The position numbers and the translations under genes are program-made. A stretch of 64,000 nucleotides of DNA from Dacryopinax spathularia. Lineage: Eukaryota > Basidiomycota > Dacrymycetes > Dacrymycetales > Dacrymycetaceae. Below are positions 35,236-45,029 of this stretch, in pieces (positions within the stretch are counted from its first letter, which is position 1; each line of letters opens with the position of its first letter). Below the pieces are notes generated by a model that did no database searches, was not told the origin of the DNA, and saw nothing but the letters and a program-made list of their open reading frames with translations. The stretch lies in the NCBI GenBank assembly GCA_037974965.1, contig JBBPFI010000001.1, positions 1,116,001 to 1,180,000 of the forward strand, given 5' to 3'.

Positions 35236-35817
35236 CGTCGCTGGCTTAAGGACTTTCCTATAACAGTCCAGAAAGTGGTATGAAGTAGACAGGAAGGATA
35301 GAGGAGGTGGTAGGTAGGGATGAAGGGGGTCGTGTGCGTTGTTAGGTGGTTGTAACGTGTAGTACAGTACGCTGATGGGACAAGCAGGGACCACCGCTCT
35401 GGAAGGGATGAGATGCTGGGCTGAGGGGATGGAAGGGCGGCTGCAATTGCACTATGTGACAACTTGAAGGTTGAGGGCGCGCATGCAATGACGTCGCTCC
35501 ATTCCGGGGAGGCAGACAAGCCACAGTGTTTCATTAACTAGACCTCATGTTGCAGAGTGCTTCGGGACGTTTCCATGGTGGTTGGCTACCGCATATTGCT
35601 GGGAATCTTGTGGTTGATTTTGATTGTTAGATGATATTGCGCGTATTAATTATTGTAATGCATCTGACTGCTCTCCATAACGATAACGAATATGGGAAGC
35701 CCACGACCTCCTCTCGCCGGAACATCCAATACCGTCCGCATTTATTAATGAATCAATCCCCACCCTTCTCTCGAGATACTCTTCAACTTCTGGCGAGAGG
35801 TGTCGGACTACCGACTT
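35236..35817. other. GLC8 upstream region and WDR89-like 3' flank
   Basis: No gene is recognised here. Minus-strand frames extending upstream of the GLC8 start are rich in S, P and C and show no conserved motif, so they are taken as leader or chance frames. Confidence 0.4.
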
Positions 35818-37405
35818 CGCCCATACGGCTCAAACCGTTTCTTCTTGCGCGGCTACACGGTCATTCAGCAACCCGCACGCCAGAGCAGAATAACGAAGGA
35901 ACTCACCCTCTGTTCCCGCGTTTCCTCCTCCTCCCTCTCCCTAACCCTCGGCACGTCCACTTCCATCTCCTCCTCCTCTCTTCCCTCTTCCTCCTCTTTT
36001 CGGCCTCCATCAGGCCCAGCAGCAGCAGTGGGCGAGTAAGGCCAAACGACGACCCTCCCGTCCTCTCCTCCCGAGATCAACCTCCCATGCTCAGGATCAT
36101 ACAGCACACACCTCACAATCCCCTCATGTCCGCCCTCATACGTACTCCTCACAATCCAAGCATCTCCACCAGCAGCAGAGATATGCGCGAATCCACCCCT
36201 TGCCCAGAAATGGTTAGCATCCATATGCAGTGCGGGGGAAAGGAGGGAGGGGGAGGCGCACTCGTTTGAGCCTGCGAGGATTTGGAGCTCTTGCTCTTGG
36301 GAGTCAGGGTGGGGTTGGGGTTGGGATTGGGATTGGGATTGGGATTGGGAGTGGGAGTGGAAGGAACAGGAGATTATGTAGTCCGTTTGCCAGTCCTTCA
36401 CTGCCGGTCGGCGGGCATCGCCAAAGTCTCTCAACATCGTCAGCTGCGTCTCGCATTAGCTTTACTTATCCCCATTAAACCTTCCCCCCCGCCCCCCATC
36501 CCAAGCGCGGAGAAGGAGCCAAGGAAGGGTAAGAGGTAAGGAAGAAGAAGACGCACCTCCCCGTCCCATATACTGACAGTCTCCATATCGCTCCTTGCCC
36601 ATACCCTCCCCCCCTCCCCATCCGTAGATGCGGTAGATGACCACCCGGCATCAGCCACGCTCGTACCCCAATTCCCGACCTCCACCACCGCTTCGTCTTC
36701 GTCTTGCTCCCTCGCGTTCGTTAGGCTCACCAGGCCGTCTGTGCTGCCCGATAGGAGCCGCGGGTTCGTAGAGAGGAAGGGGTGGAAGGAAAGCGTCGTG
36801 ATGTCGTCGCTGTGCGTTGAGCTGTGTGTATGGGTCGGGGCGGTAGGTTGGCGGAGGTCCCTATACAATACCAGGTCAGCTCGTCAGCCTGCCGGGGAGA
36901 TAATGGGGAGGGAGAGGGAGGGGGGAACGAGGACGAACCAGAAATGGATCAGAGCGTCGTCCCCCGTCAGCTCCGCACCGGCCGCTACGGTCCACCCGTC
37001 CGGAGCAGCAGCGACGCTCAACAGCCCCGCTCTTTTCCCTCCCGGCTTGAGCACACCAGCAGCCTGCCGACTCCTTAGATCCCATCTCCTGACCGTCCCA
37101 TCCGCCGAACTCGACAGTAACCCCTGACTTGGCTGCAGGACCTCCAAGCCCGTAACGCCCGCCTCATGCCCCTCCAACCTCCCCCTTTCCCTCAACGTCC
37201 CCCCATCCAGAAGAGAAAGCGCATTCTCAGGAGCCGAGAAACTCGCTACGTACCCCTCATTCTGCGGGAGGAGGGCGAGCGAAAGCACGTAAGATTTGGA
37301 GTGTGGCGTGTGCGTGTGGATGGGGCGGAGGGTGCTGTGCGAGGGGGAGAGGGAGAGCACTGGGGCTGGTGGGCCGGGGGAGTAGGTGTCTAGGTCGTCT
37401 TCCAT
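35818..37405 (-). CDS. WD40-repeat protein resembling WDR89
   Basis: A beta-propeller protein of unknown role. The start is MEDDLDTYSPGPPAPVLSLS. WD-type blocks include LEGHEAGVTGLEVLQPSQGL, SSSADGTVRRWDLR, DDALIHFWDLR, HSDDITTLSFHPFL, LLSGSTDGLVSLTN, WARSDMETVSIWD, GHEGIVRCVLYDPEHG and LISGGEDGRVVVWPYSP. The tail is acidic and then strongly basic (PRKKKRFEPYGRSR), joined by a GTGAGT...TAG intron. A KRFxPY ending fits fungal WDR89-like proteins as I remember them; the symbol is left open. The frame passes through a hexanucleotide repeat that encodes alternating S and Q. The gene is divergent from the small membrane protein, about 900 bp away. Confidence 0.75.
36308..36360 (+). repeat. TTGGGG/TTGGGA hexanucleotide array inside the WDR89-like gene
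   Basis: Units read TTGGGG twice, then TTGGGA four or five times, then degenerate GTGGGA. On the coding strand it encodes alternating S and Q. Each unit has a G-run, so it can form a G-quadruplex. Confidence 0.9.
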
Positions 37406-38309
37406 TCGTTGGACTGGGCTTGGCGGTGTAGGAAAAGTATAATGCGTTGGATATTACAGGCGTGCAGGTTGGAAGCGGAGGTCCAGACCAGCAGCCAGAT
37501 GGATGCGGTTAGAATAATGGGCGAAGTTCGAAAATGTCGCGTCTGCCCGATCGAGCCCCTCAGGCCAATCGACGATCCCCCTTTCCCCTCGCCGAAATGG
37601 TTTGTTTACGTGAGAGATATCCAACGCCTTGTCCACAGTCGTGCAGGAAATTGTGATGTTAAATCCCCCTTCCGCCGGTACCTCCCCACTACTGGTATGC
37701 AACACGAGCAATTTAGGCCGTGTACATACAGCTCCTTAAGGCGCGGAACCTGTGGGAAGGGCCCTGAAGAATGGGAAGGTCTGGCCGGGGGAGGCACGCG
37801 ATTGGTCAGATTTGACCGGGGAATGGACGGCTCGTTCGCGTGGAAGGTCAGGTCCTGGTCGATTGATGGTCGTTCCCCCCGTCTGCAGGTCGAAGGTGGG
37901 AAATACGGTGGTGTCCTTATCCGCTCTCTGTCCTCGTCGTCCATTCTGGTCAACCTACCCGCTCATCTTTCTGCTGCATTCGCTGGCAAGTCCTCGACAG
38001 GCTTAGCATCGCGTCACCTTTCTCTCCCCTCGGTCCGCATTTAGAACTGCAACCTGCAACCCTACGCCTCGCATCGCCTCTGCCCTGCAACACCTGCAGC
38101 TGTACAACGCACGCGCCGACCTTTACCCGCTTTCCCTCTGCGTGCCTACGATCAGCATCCTTTACTTGGAAGTTGGCAATTGCATAGGAAGAGTGCATTG
38201 CGTTCCGCAGCTCGTCGTCATCGGTCCTACCTTGGATTCTTTGGCGTCTTACCACCACCTACCACCCACCACCACCTACCGTCCCATCTCCTCCACCATC
38301 CTCAACACG
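37406..38309. other. 0.9-kb divergent region between the WDR89-like and small membrane-protein genes
   Basis: A plus-strand frame 37409-38044 (211 codons) is open but shows no motif or coding-like composition, and minus-strand frames are equally featureless. I take the stretch as promoter DNA. C-rich and CACC-rich stretches sit just upstream of 38310. Confidence 0.4.
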
Positions 38310-38924
38310 ATGGAGTTATTAGACGGTGCGTCCCCTCCCCTCTCACTCTTTGCCAGGATGGCAACGTGCACTATGCTAATGCACCGCGCAGACTACCCCG
38401 AAGAATCATGCTTGCAAGGCTCGTCAAAGGGCAGCCTGCAGCGACCTAATCGTCCACAAAGTACGTCCCTCCCTCCCTCTCCCATCCTTCCCTCTACCTG
38501 CCGCGTCCAAGCACTTGTGAACGAGCGTGCTGATAGGCTGTGCGTAGAGCTCCCCGGCCCCGAAAAGCCCTTGCTCCCAACAATAATCGTCACCCCCTCC
38601 TCCCCCTCCCTGCGCGCCGCCCAGCTCCACCCACTCGAATTCCAACACCTCGTATACGCCCCCCCTCCCCCCCCTCGCGCCCCCCACCCGCTGTTCAAGC
38701 CCTTCGCAAGCAACCCAAAACGGGCCAAGGTCGTCTGTCTGCTGCTGGCGGCGGGGGTCGTGGTGCTCATGTGGCATGCGTGGAGTATGATGAGTGGGGA
38801 GACGTTTAGGGGGACGAGCGATTGGGGGGATGTGTGGGCTTGGGTTGTTGAGCGGGTTGGGGAGGTGTGGGCGTTGGTGCAGTGGGCGGTGGGGATGGTC
38901 GTGGAGAAGCTTGTGGAGGCGTAG
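38310..38924 (+). CDS. Small single-span membrane protein, unknown function
   Basis: Not recognised. Inferred exons are 38310..38325, 38392..38460 and 38548..38924, giving 153 residues. The N-terminus reads MELLDDYPEESCLQGSSKGS, then a P-rich stretch. LPTIIVTPSSPSLRAAQLHP and LEFQHLVYAPPPP follow. One strong hydrophobic segment, KVVCLLLAAGVVVLMWHAWS (about residues 89-108), precedes an aromatic amphipathic tail DWGDVWAWVVERVGEVWALV that ends MVVEKLVEA. Topology is likely N-terminus in the cytosol with a short amphipathic lumenal or membrane-lying tail. All junctions are GT-AG and phases agree, which supports a real gene. It could be specific to basidiomycetes. Confidence 0.6.
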   Translation: MELLDGASPPLSLFARMATCTMLMHRADYPEESCLQGSSKGSLQRPNRPQSTSLPPSPILPSTCRVQALVNERADRLCVELPGPEKPLLPTIIVTPSSPSLRAAQLHPLEFQHLVYAPPPPPRAPHPLFKPFASNPKRAKVVCLLLAAGVVVLMWHAWSMMSGETFRGTSDWGDVWAWVVERVGEVWALVQWAVGMVVEKLVEA

Positions 38925-39405
38925 GCGCGGGTGAGGATGGAACTGGTAGATATCGGACTATCTTTTTTCTCTCTATTCGCTTACTCGTTTCGTTTCGTTC
39001 CGTCCCATCTATTCGTTGATGTTTTACTACGGACTGGGGTTGATGGCCGTCCGAGCCCATGTATTCTACTTCTTTGGAAAATCGGATGGAATCCATGCTG
39101 TTATACCCCTTCCTCATAACGTGGACCTCGTACGTGGCATATACTGTGCGCTGAAAGGGGGGCAAGAAGCCACAGGCAGATGTGGGGGGAGGTATAGACG
39201 GTAGAAGTATGCTGGTTAACTTCTCGATTTTACTTTGATTGCGACGGTACAGGTACAGTTTATTAATTCACCACCTCAACACCGTGCTCTCATACGCCCC
39301 TCGTGGAGTTATTATGTCCCCTCACATCGATCCTCGCGCCCCTACAACCCCCCAAAACGCATCAGCATCCTCCTTCCCCCCATGCGCAAGCAAAGAAAGA
39401 GAGAC
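38925..39405. other. Convergent 3' region between the small membrane-protein gene and RTC3
   Basis: T-rich on the plus strand just after 38940, which suits 3' untranslated sequence. An alternative last RTC3 exon (39312-39330) could use this region. Nothing else is recognised. Confidence 0.35.
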
Positions 39406-39799
39406 TTACACAGAGTTGTTCCTATCCTGGAAATTGTGCCCCAGGCTCTCGGACGCCTTGAGCGTGCCCTTCTCGAGCATGATCTGCGCTACGGCGTCTT
39501 CGTTCGACGTCTCGAATACGTTCTCGAGCGTTTGCTTGGACGCGCGGCCGAGGTTGCCTTGCGCACCTTGGCCGCTGTGGAACACGTCGAAGGAGTCGAG
39601 GATCTCGACTAGGGGGATGGTGCTGGGCGACAAGTTAGTGGGGGCTTCTGCGGAGGGGGAACAGAGAGGGGGGAGAAGAGACGTACTGGTCACCCTCCTT
39701 CCATTTCTTGTACGCTGCCGGGTCCTGGACGACCATGATCATCTCATCCGTCGACTGCGGGTCAGGCTTGTAAACAAGGACAGAAACGCTCTTCGTCAT
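39406..39799 (-). CDS. RTC3: SBDS-domain protein of the Rtc3 family
   Basis: Rtc3 is a small stand-alone version of the SBDS N-terminal domain, linked in yeast to RNA metabolism and stress. Inferred exons are 39799..39687 and 39622..39406, giving 109 residues against 111 in yeast. The protein runs MTKSVSVLVYKPDPQSTDEM, VVQDPAAYKKWKEGD, then HTIPLVEILDSFDVFHSGQG, QGNLGRASKQTLENVFETSN and VAQIMLEKGTLKAS, matching the VxxELFEVFxxxxGxxGxxGxAS pattern of the family. The end at GTG TAA is uncertain: a GTGTAAGT donor at the same place could splice to a short exon ending near 39312. Stress-type CCCCT elements upstream are listed separately. Confidence 0.88.
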
Positions 39800-40481
39800 C
39801 TTGGCTGGTTTCGGTACTAATGTGCTTATGGTTGATCGTTAACCGTGAGAGTGGTAGTATTGAAAGAGAGAGGTATGCGACTAGCTGGAATGCAAAACTC
39901 GTGCTTGTGTATGCGTGGGGAGAGAGAGGCGCACGACCCCCTCCTCTGTTGGTCTTATACCCCCAAGGAATGCCTCCGTCCCTACCAGCAACCTCTGGAC
40001 GAATGCAGCTTGGCAGCCCCCCTCTCATCACGCCCTTCTTTGGGTCAGCGGTGCTCTGACGCACTGGGCGGACGACCCGGCGGAAAGGGAGGGGGATGAG
40101 GTCGGGTGATGTCATTGCGTGCTCATGCGCACTGCCACTCGTGCGGGTTCGGTCGGGCGGAATACCCCTTCCCCTAGTACACTACCTCGTACGCACCTTG
40201 TGGAAGGGGGCGTTCTCTGGGTGGATGGGCGAGCGGGATGGAGCGGTACTATGGTTACTGCTGCCATTGAGCGGAGCGAGCGGGTTGGTTGTGATTCCGA
40301 CTGGAATTCAAAGGGCTGACTCGACGTTACGTGTCCCCGAACCATCAACAACATACCGAGATCCCTATCCTAGCACACATGATACTGTACATGGAGCATC
40401 GATCGACGCATAGTACGACCACTTGGCAGCTTCGCTTCCAGATTCAACCCGCTGACCCAACCACGATGATGGTCCGTGTAC
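39800..40481. other. RTC3 upstream region
   Basis: Holds a minus-strand TATAAG box at 39954-39959 and several CCCCT/AGGGG stress-element cores. No gene is recognised; short frames on both strands lack motifs. Confidence 0.4.
39938..40175. promoter_or_regulatory. Cluster of STRE (CCCCT/AGGGG) cores upstream of RTC3
   Basis: CCCCT occurs at 39938-39942, 40019-40023, 40165-40169 and 40171-40175, and AGGGG at 40090-40094. A minus-strand TATAAG lies at 39954-39959, about 155 bp before the RTC3 ATG. In yeast, RTC3 is a stress-induced gene and CCCCT is the Msn2/4 site. Use of these sites in this fungus is inference. Confidence 0.4.
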
Positions 40482-40781
40482 TCAGAATGACTTCTCCGCA
40501 AATCGTTCTTGCAGGGGCAGCCTCATCCCCGTCGTACGTTCATATTGGGCTTCTTCCCACAGCGCGCACTCTTCGCACAAACCCGACTGGACGTAGCACA
40601 CGTCGTCTCCCCGCTCGATCTGGTGCTTCTTCCCTTGTTTCGGGTTGGAGGTGGAAGACGATGGATCGTTCGCGGGTTGTGCGCGAGCAAGCTGGTCCGT
40701 GCAGAGATGAAACTGTTCGTCCAGGACCCGGGTGTGGCCGCACAGCGGGTAGAAAGCAAGCGTCTGGCTTGTCATGCACAT
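40482..40781 (-). CDS. Small cysteine-containing CGH-motif protein, unknown function
   Basis: Not assigned to a named family. The 99-residue frame starts MCMTSQTLAFYPLCGHTRVL and has EQFHLCTDQL, then a polar S/K/P-rich stretch, then GDDVCYVQSGLCEECALWEE. Cysteines pair as MC...CGH...C and C...CEEC, which suggests a small zinc-binding fold. Uncharacterised fungal proteins that open MC... with an early CGH are, as I recall, common. An upstream frame to 40826 would give a false signal peptide: a good GTAAGG...TAG intron at 40842..40787 cuts through it, so the MCM start just after the acceptor is preferred and the intron is in the 5' leader. Function unknown. Confidence 0.55.
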   Translation of the reverse strand: MCMTSQTLAFYPLCGHTRVLDEQFHLCTDQLARAQPANDPSSSTSNPKQGKKHQIERGDDVCYVQSGLCEECALWEEAQYERTTGMRLPLQERFAEKSF

Positions 40782-41154
40782 CGCGGCTACCAAGACACCA
40801 GTCAACCTTACAAGACTAGACCACAAGATTGTCCGTCCTTACCTGAACCTTTCGCGTACCCGGTTCGATAGGTCGATATGAAGTCGACGGAGGGGCGACT
40901 AGGGCAGGCCCTCTCACAGATATACTCCGGCTGCGGCATTTGCTGAACTCACACACGGGACAGGAGCCACTCCTAGGATCAGATAAGATGCTCTTTCCAG
41001 CCATACGCCGTTGCTTCGCGCTTGGCAGCCGCACAAGCTTGCATCACCGTCCCATCCCAACGAGGACAATCACCGGTCCGCCCGACCTTCGAAGACGAGA
41101 CGGACGAGTGATGCAAGCTAAACATAGCAAGAAGAGCAAGGCACACCGGGCGAG

Positions 41155-41229
41155 GTCCGCCCTATCTGCCCTAGGGGGTGATACGGACCCTCCGAGTCTG
41201 CCCTATTTGCGCCCTTGCGGTGATAACGG
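41155..41229 (+). repeat. Two imperfect direct repeats, about 33 bp each
   Basis: Copy 1 spans 41155-41186 and copy 2 41196-41229. Both follow the pattern GTCYGCCCTAT, then CCCT, then GGTGATA and CGG, differing by a few substitutions and two one-base gaps. They lie 37-110 bp upstream of the orphan TATA box. Confidence 0.7.
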
Positions 41230-41265
41230 GGGGGAGCTCCGTCCGGGTTCCGCACTTTGCTAGGG

Positions 41266-41273
41266 TATATAAG
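41266..41273 (+). promoter_or_regulatory. Orphan TATA box (TATATAAG)
   Basis: An exact TATATAAG in GC-rich sequence. The first downstream ATG (41311) opens a frame of only 13 codons, so any transcript from here would be non-coding or spliced in a way I cannot see. Confidence 0.35.
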
Positions 41274-42408
41274 GCAGGTGCAGGCCCTGGACGGTGGAGA
41301 CTTGGCGGGCATGAATGGGCAGAAGACAGCATGGCATGAAAGGAGAAGTTAGGGATGTATGTGTTTGCGGTTGTTGAGGTGGTGGGAGGGCGGGGTTCGG
41401 GATAACGCAATCGCAGAAGCTGGTGGGGAAGGTTCCTTGGAGCCGGGGGTGGGGATCGTGCTGGCAGGGATAATCAGATGCGGGGATTGGGAAATGGGGA
41501 TGAATAGGGCAATACAACTTGCACTAGTTGGAATAAGACTTCAGCATTCGTCGAGTGTAGTACTGCATATTTGAAGGAAACCGAGGTCGGCGTAGGACCG
41601 CAAGGTGAGAAACGCTGGCCGATGCTTATGACGTCTTTGGATGCACGTGTGCCCGGGTGCTTCCGATGACAATGTGCCCTTCGCTGCTGGGGTAACACCC
41701 TCCCGTTATTTATAGCTTCTCTACAAACCTGTGAATCTTGATGTGCACAAGCCTGTGTACTATTTACAGGACACTTCAATAGTCCTGGGCAACATCTTCT
41801 GGCTGATCTGCGGTGCACATCAATCATAACGTTTTGGACTGGCAGACTAACGTGAGCGACGATGCGACATGACCTTGGGAGCGAGCTGGAGCTGAGCTGA
41901 GACTGCCTGACGTTATCGGCACCATTCCAACCCCAGACATCGCAACTCAAAACCTGTTGGCACCAAGCACCGGGATCGGTTCGGTTTGTCGCTGACACGA
42001 CAGAACATTACGCCGTTTGTGGACGACCGTCTCAGCCACCATATCCCCCGCGCAGCAGCACTGATCCCGATCTGTTCTCCTGGCCAGGCCCCGCCGAGCT
42101 GTCTCGTTATTGGTCTATTTCCAGTGACCGGGTTACCTTTCGCACTCGCACTCCCCCCTTCCCCCTTCCCTCCTCCTCCCATCTGCACAAGCCAAGAAGG
42201 CACCTTCCCCGCGGGTGATATCGAGCGGTTCCCGGTTGCGAACACACCGACTGCGGTCCTATATTTGTCACATCCGCCCCTTCTCCGACTGCGCACCATA
42301 CCGCTGGGTAGCATTCACCCTCACCTTCTCTCCCTTCACGACGACGTCTAGCCGACATACATTGCCATACTAGGATAACACGCGCCACAACCCGACCATT
42401 TCTACACC

Positions 42409-44618
42409 ATGCCTTCATCCTCCTCCTCGCCCAGGAGTCCTAACGCACCCCTCCTCGCCCTCCAAGGCTACGACTCGCCGCCGCTCCCATCTCACAACAA
42501 TAGACAGCCGCACTTGACCCACTCTCGCTCTTCGACAATGGAGAGGATTGACCAGCTTATGAAGAAGGCCAGGTGGAACACATCAAGCAAGTTCCATGGC
42601 TTGGGGACAAAGCGGGCAACCATCTTCCTGCTTGCATGCAGCGTAGCGCTCATCCTCACCCTCTCCTCATTCTTCGTTCCGGTATGTCACTAGCAGCTGA
42701 AGTGCGACATCATGCTGACTATATGCACAGAGACCCCAGCTCTCTGGTCTCTTCTCCTCATCAACAACCAAAGTCCCTCAAGCCGTACTAGACATCCCAA
42801 CACATACAGAAGAGCCACCACCGCGCATCCCTCCTGGTCATCTCAACCCTCTGCCACGGGAAGCAACTCTCCAAGAGCGCTTGGCTGCGTTCCGCAATGC
42901 ACCTGGGCTGGGTTGGGAGCAGTCAGACTTTATTCGGTGGAACCTCGAGGTGCGTCTACTGTGCACAGATTCCTGCGCATATAGGTGACACAGTACGGCC
43001 AGACCTGCTCCGACTTTGCCAAGAACCAGAACAAGGACTTGCTCACCAAGAGCCAGCTGGTCTGGGCAACGATGAACTCGTGCGTTGCGACTCCCACGCC
43101 ACGGCCATTCCCGGTGCTAACCCTGTCCGATTCAGGACGATGATCTACGAGATTCGGGAACGGATGGCTTCTTTCCTCGAGATGCACGTCGAGCGGGGCA
43201 GCTTCGATCTGGTTCCCGTACGCAAGGGTGGCAGGGGTTTGATAGGCGAAGGAAGGGGCATTGTCTTCACCGCTGGCAACGCTGTAAGGGTAGCTGCGCC
43301 GTTCCTGAGGATTCTCCGCTGATGTCATGAGCAGGATACGCTGTCCCGAGTTATTGTTACCCTCAAGTACCTGCGGCAGAGTGAGTGCACTATTTATGCG
43401 GGGCATGTGATGTGGAGCTAAATATATGCGCGCTAGAACTCAACTGCGACCTTCCTGCTGCCATCTACCATTTCCCCTCCGAGAAGCCGCCGGAGGACTC
43501 ACCGCTCGTTGCCGAGCTCGAGGGCCTGAATGCCAAACTCGTCGAAGCAGTTGGCACAGTGCGCGACAGCTCGAGGACGAAGAATTATCACCTTAAGGCC
43601 ATGGCCATCGTGGAATCCGAATGGGCCGAAGTAATCTACCTCGACTCGGACAATATCCCAGCTGCGGACCCGCAAATCCTGTTCGACGCACCAAACTACC
43701 AGCGGCTGGGAGCTATGTTCTGGCCCGACTACTGGAAGACATCGCCGGTCAACCCCATCTGGCAAATCATCGGCGTACAATGCCGAGACGAATGGGAGCA
43801 AGAAGCGGGACAGATCATCATCGACAAGCGGCGGCATCTGGACGCGATGCTCCTTTCCCTCTATATGCTGTTGGATTGGAAGTTCTGGTACTATTTCTCG
43901 GACGGAGACAAGGATGTGTTCCGGTTCGCCTTCCTCGCGCTAAGGAAGCGGTGGGCATTGCCGGGTCGCTGGGTGGGTGGTGGAGCGCTGCCATCAAACT
44001 CTGCTACTGGTTTCTGCGCACATACGATGGAACAGTACGACCATACTGGGGAACCTATGTTTGTGCACTACAACCTGCTGAAGCAGATTCCCAGCGGTGT
44101 CTGGCAGGGCTTCACGTGAGTGATTATCGACCTTTTGCTTGACTGTCTGCTTATCACTCCTTAGCTGGGGTCGCACGAAACAAGTGAAAGGATACCCGGA
44201 CCCGATGGTCGAGCCAGGTCCATACTCACAGCATCCCGAAATTACGCCCGAAACATCGACCTACATCGACCCTACCATCCGCGGACCAGACGACGTCGAA
44301 GCGGACATGCTCGCAAACTGCGACGACGACGGCAACTGCATCCAGCCCGGCGAGGTCGAAGTCCGCCGACGCGCCGTCCTCGAAAAGGGCATCCGTGTCT
44401 TCTTCCACGGCGGCCAATGGTCCGCGCTCTGTATCGACTTTGACTGGTCTGACCCGCACCCGGATCGGGAATGGACGCCGGACGGAAGTAACGCACTCGG
44501 AATCGACTGGAAGGGCAACCCACTGGAGATCGTTTATTGGGAACATGATGCCCGCTTGAACCACTTGGAGGGGGACGTATACGGATTGGGCTTCGTTCCC
44601 GGTGCACCGGGCTTCTGA
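42409..44618 (+). CDS. Mnn2/Mnn5-type Golgi alpha-mannosyltransferase (type II membrane)
   Basis: A family-71 type (Mannosyl_trans3) glycosyltransferase that adds mannose to mannan or glycoprotein chains in the Golgi. The N-terminal ~70 cytosolic residues are S/P-rich; the signal anchor is ATIFLLACSVALILTLSSFF. The lumenal catalytic part has GRGIVFTAGNADTLSRVIVT, the DxD motif IYLDSDNIPAADPQILFDAP, YQRLGAMFWPDYWKTSPVNP, EQEAGQIIIDKRRHLDAMLL and FSDGDKDVFRFAF. These match the order in Mnn2/Mnn5. The C-terminal end is DVYGLGFVPGAPGF. Five to six exons are visible. The linkage (alpha-1,2 or alpha-1,3) cannot be read from sequence. Confidence 0.88.
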
Positions 44619-45029
44619 AACTGCTTTTCTTTCTGCTCACTGATAGACATACACGGACTGGAGACACCCGGCTTCACTCTCTCTCTTCTATCCCACTTCG
44701 CATCCCGCATTCGACAACTTTGGCATCCATCATTCTATCCTTATTGGATCGTATATATGTACTTTTGGCACTGGCTTTCCTTGACAAGCATCGCATGACA
44801 CACATAGACTTGTAGCATAGCATAGCACTACTTGTACCGCCCTTGGTGGGCATACACAAGCGTACAAGACAAAACGAATGCAGACATCCTTTGCACACAG
44901 AATCGCTTTGCCTGGTTGGAAATCGTTCGCATGATGTATATTGGTATCGTAAAGATGCTAGCTACGACAACACGGACCACCTACAGTAACAGGAAGCAAA
45001 GGAGCATACGCTGCGCTATGTGCAGACCA
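44619..45029. other. Convergent 3' region between the mannosyltransferase and NSP1 genes
   Basis: A 411-bp stretch between two stops. It is somewhat AT-richer than its neighbours, as expected for 3' flanks. No gene is visible. Confidence 0.4.

Larger units (their letters stand above)
40843..42408. other. 1.6-kb region with no recognised protein gene
   Basis: The leader exon of the CGH-motif gene occupies the first part. Beyond it are a pair of imperfect direct repeats (41155-41186 and 41196-41229), an orphan TATATAAG box (41266-41273) and a pyrimidine-rich stretch at 42140-42190 upstream of the mannosyltransferase. Open frames such as 41474-41998 minus show no motif. Confidence 0.45.

Noticed and set aside
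37409-38044. Plus-strand 211-codon frame between divergent genes
   Set aside because: No homology pattern recognised and located in the expected promoter region.
40782-40826. Signal peptide on the CGH-motif protein
   Set aside because: The hydrophobic stretch is encoded by a likely intron in the 5' leader.
41474-41998. Minus-strand 174-codon frame
   Set aside because: No motif, membrane segment or coding-like composition; likely chance.
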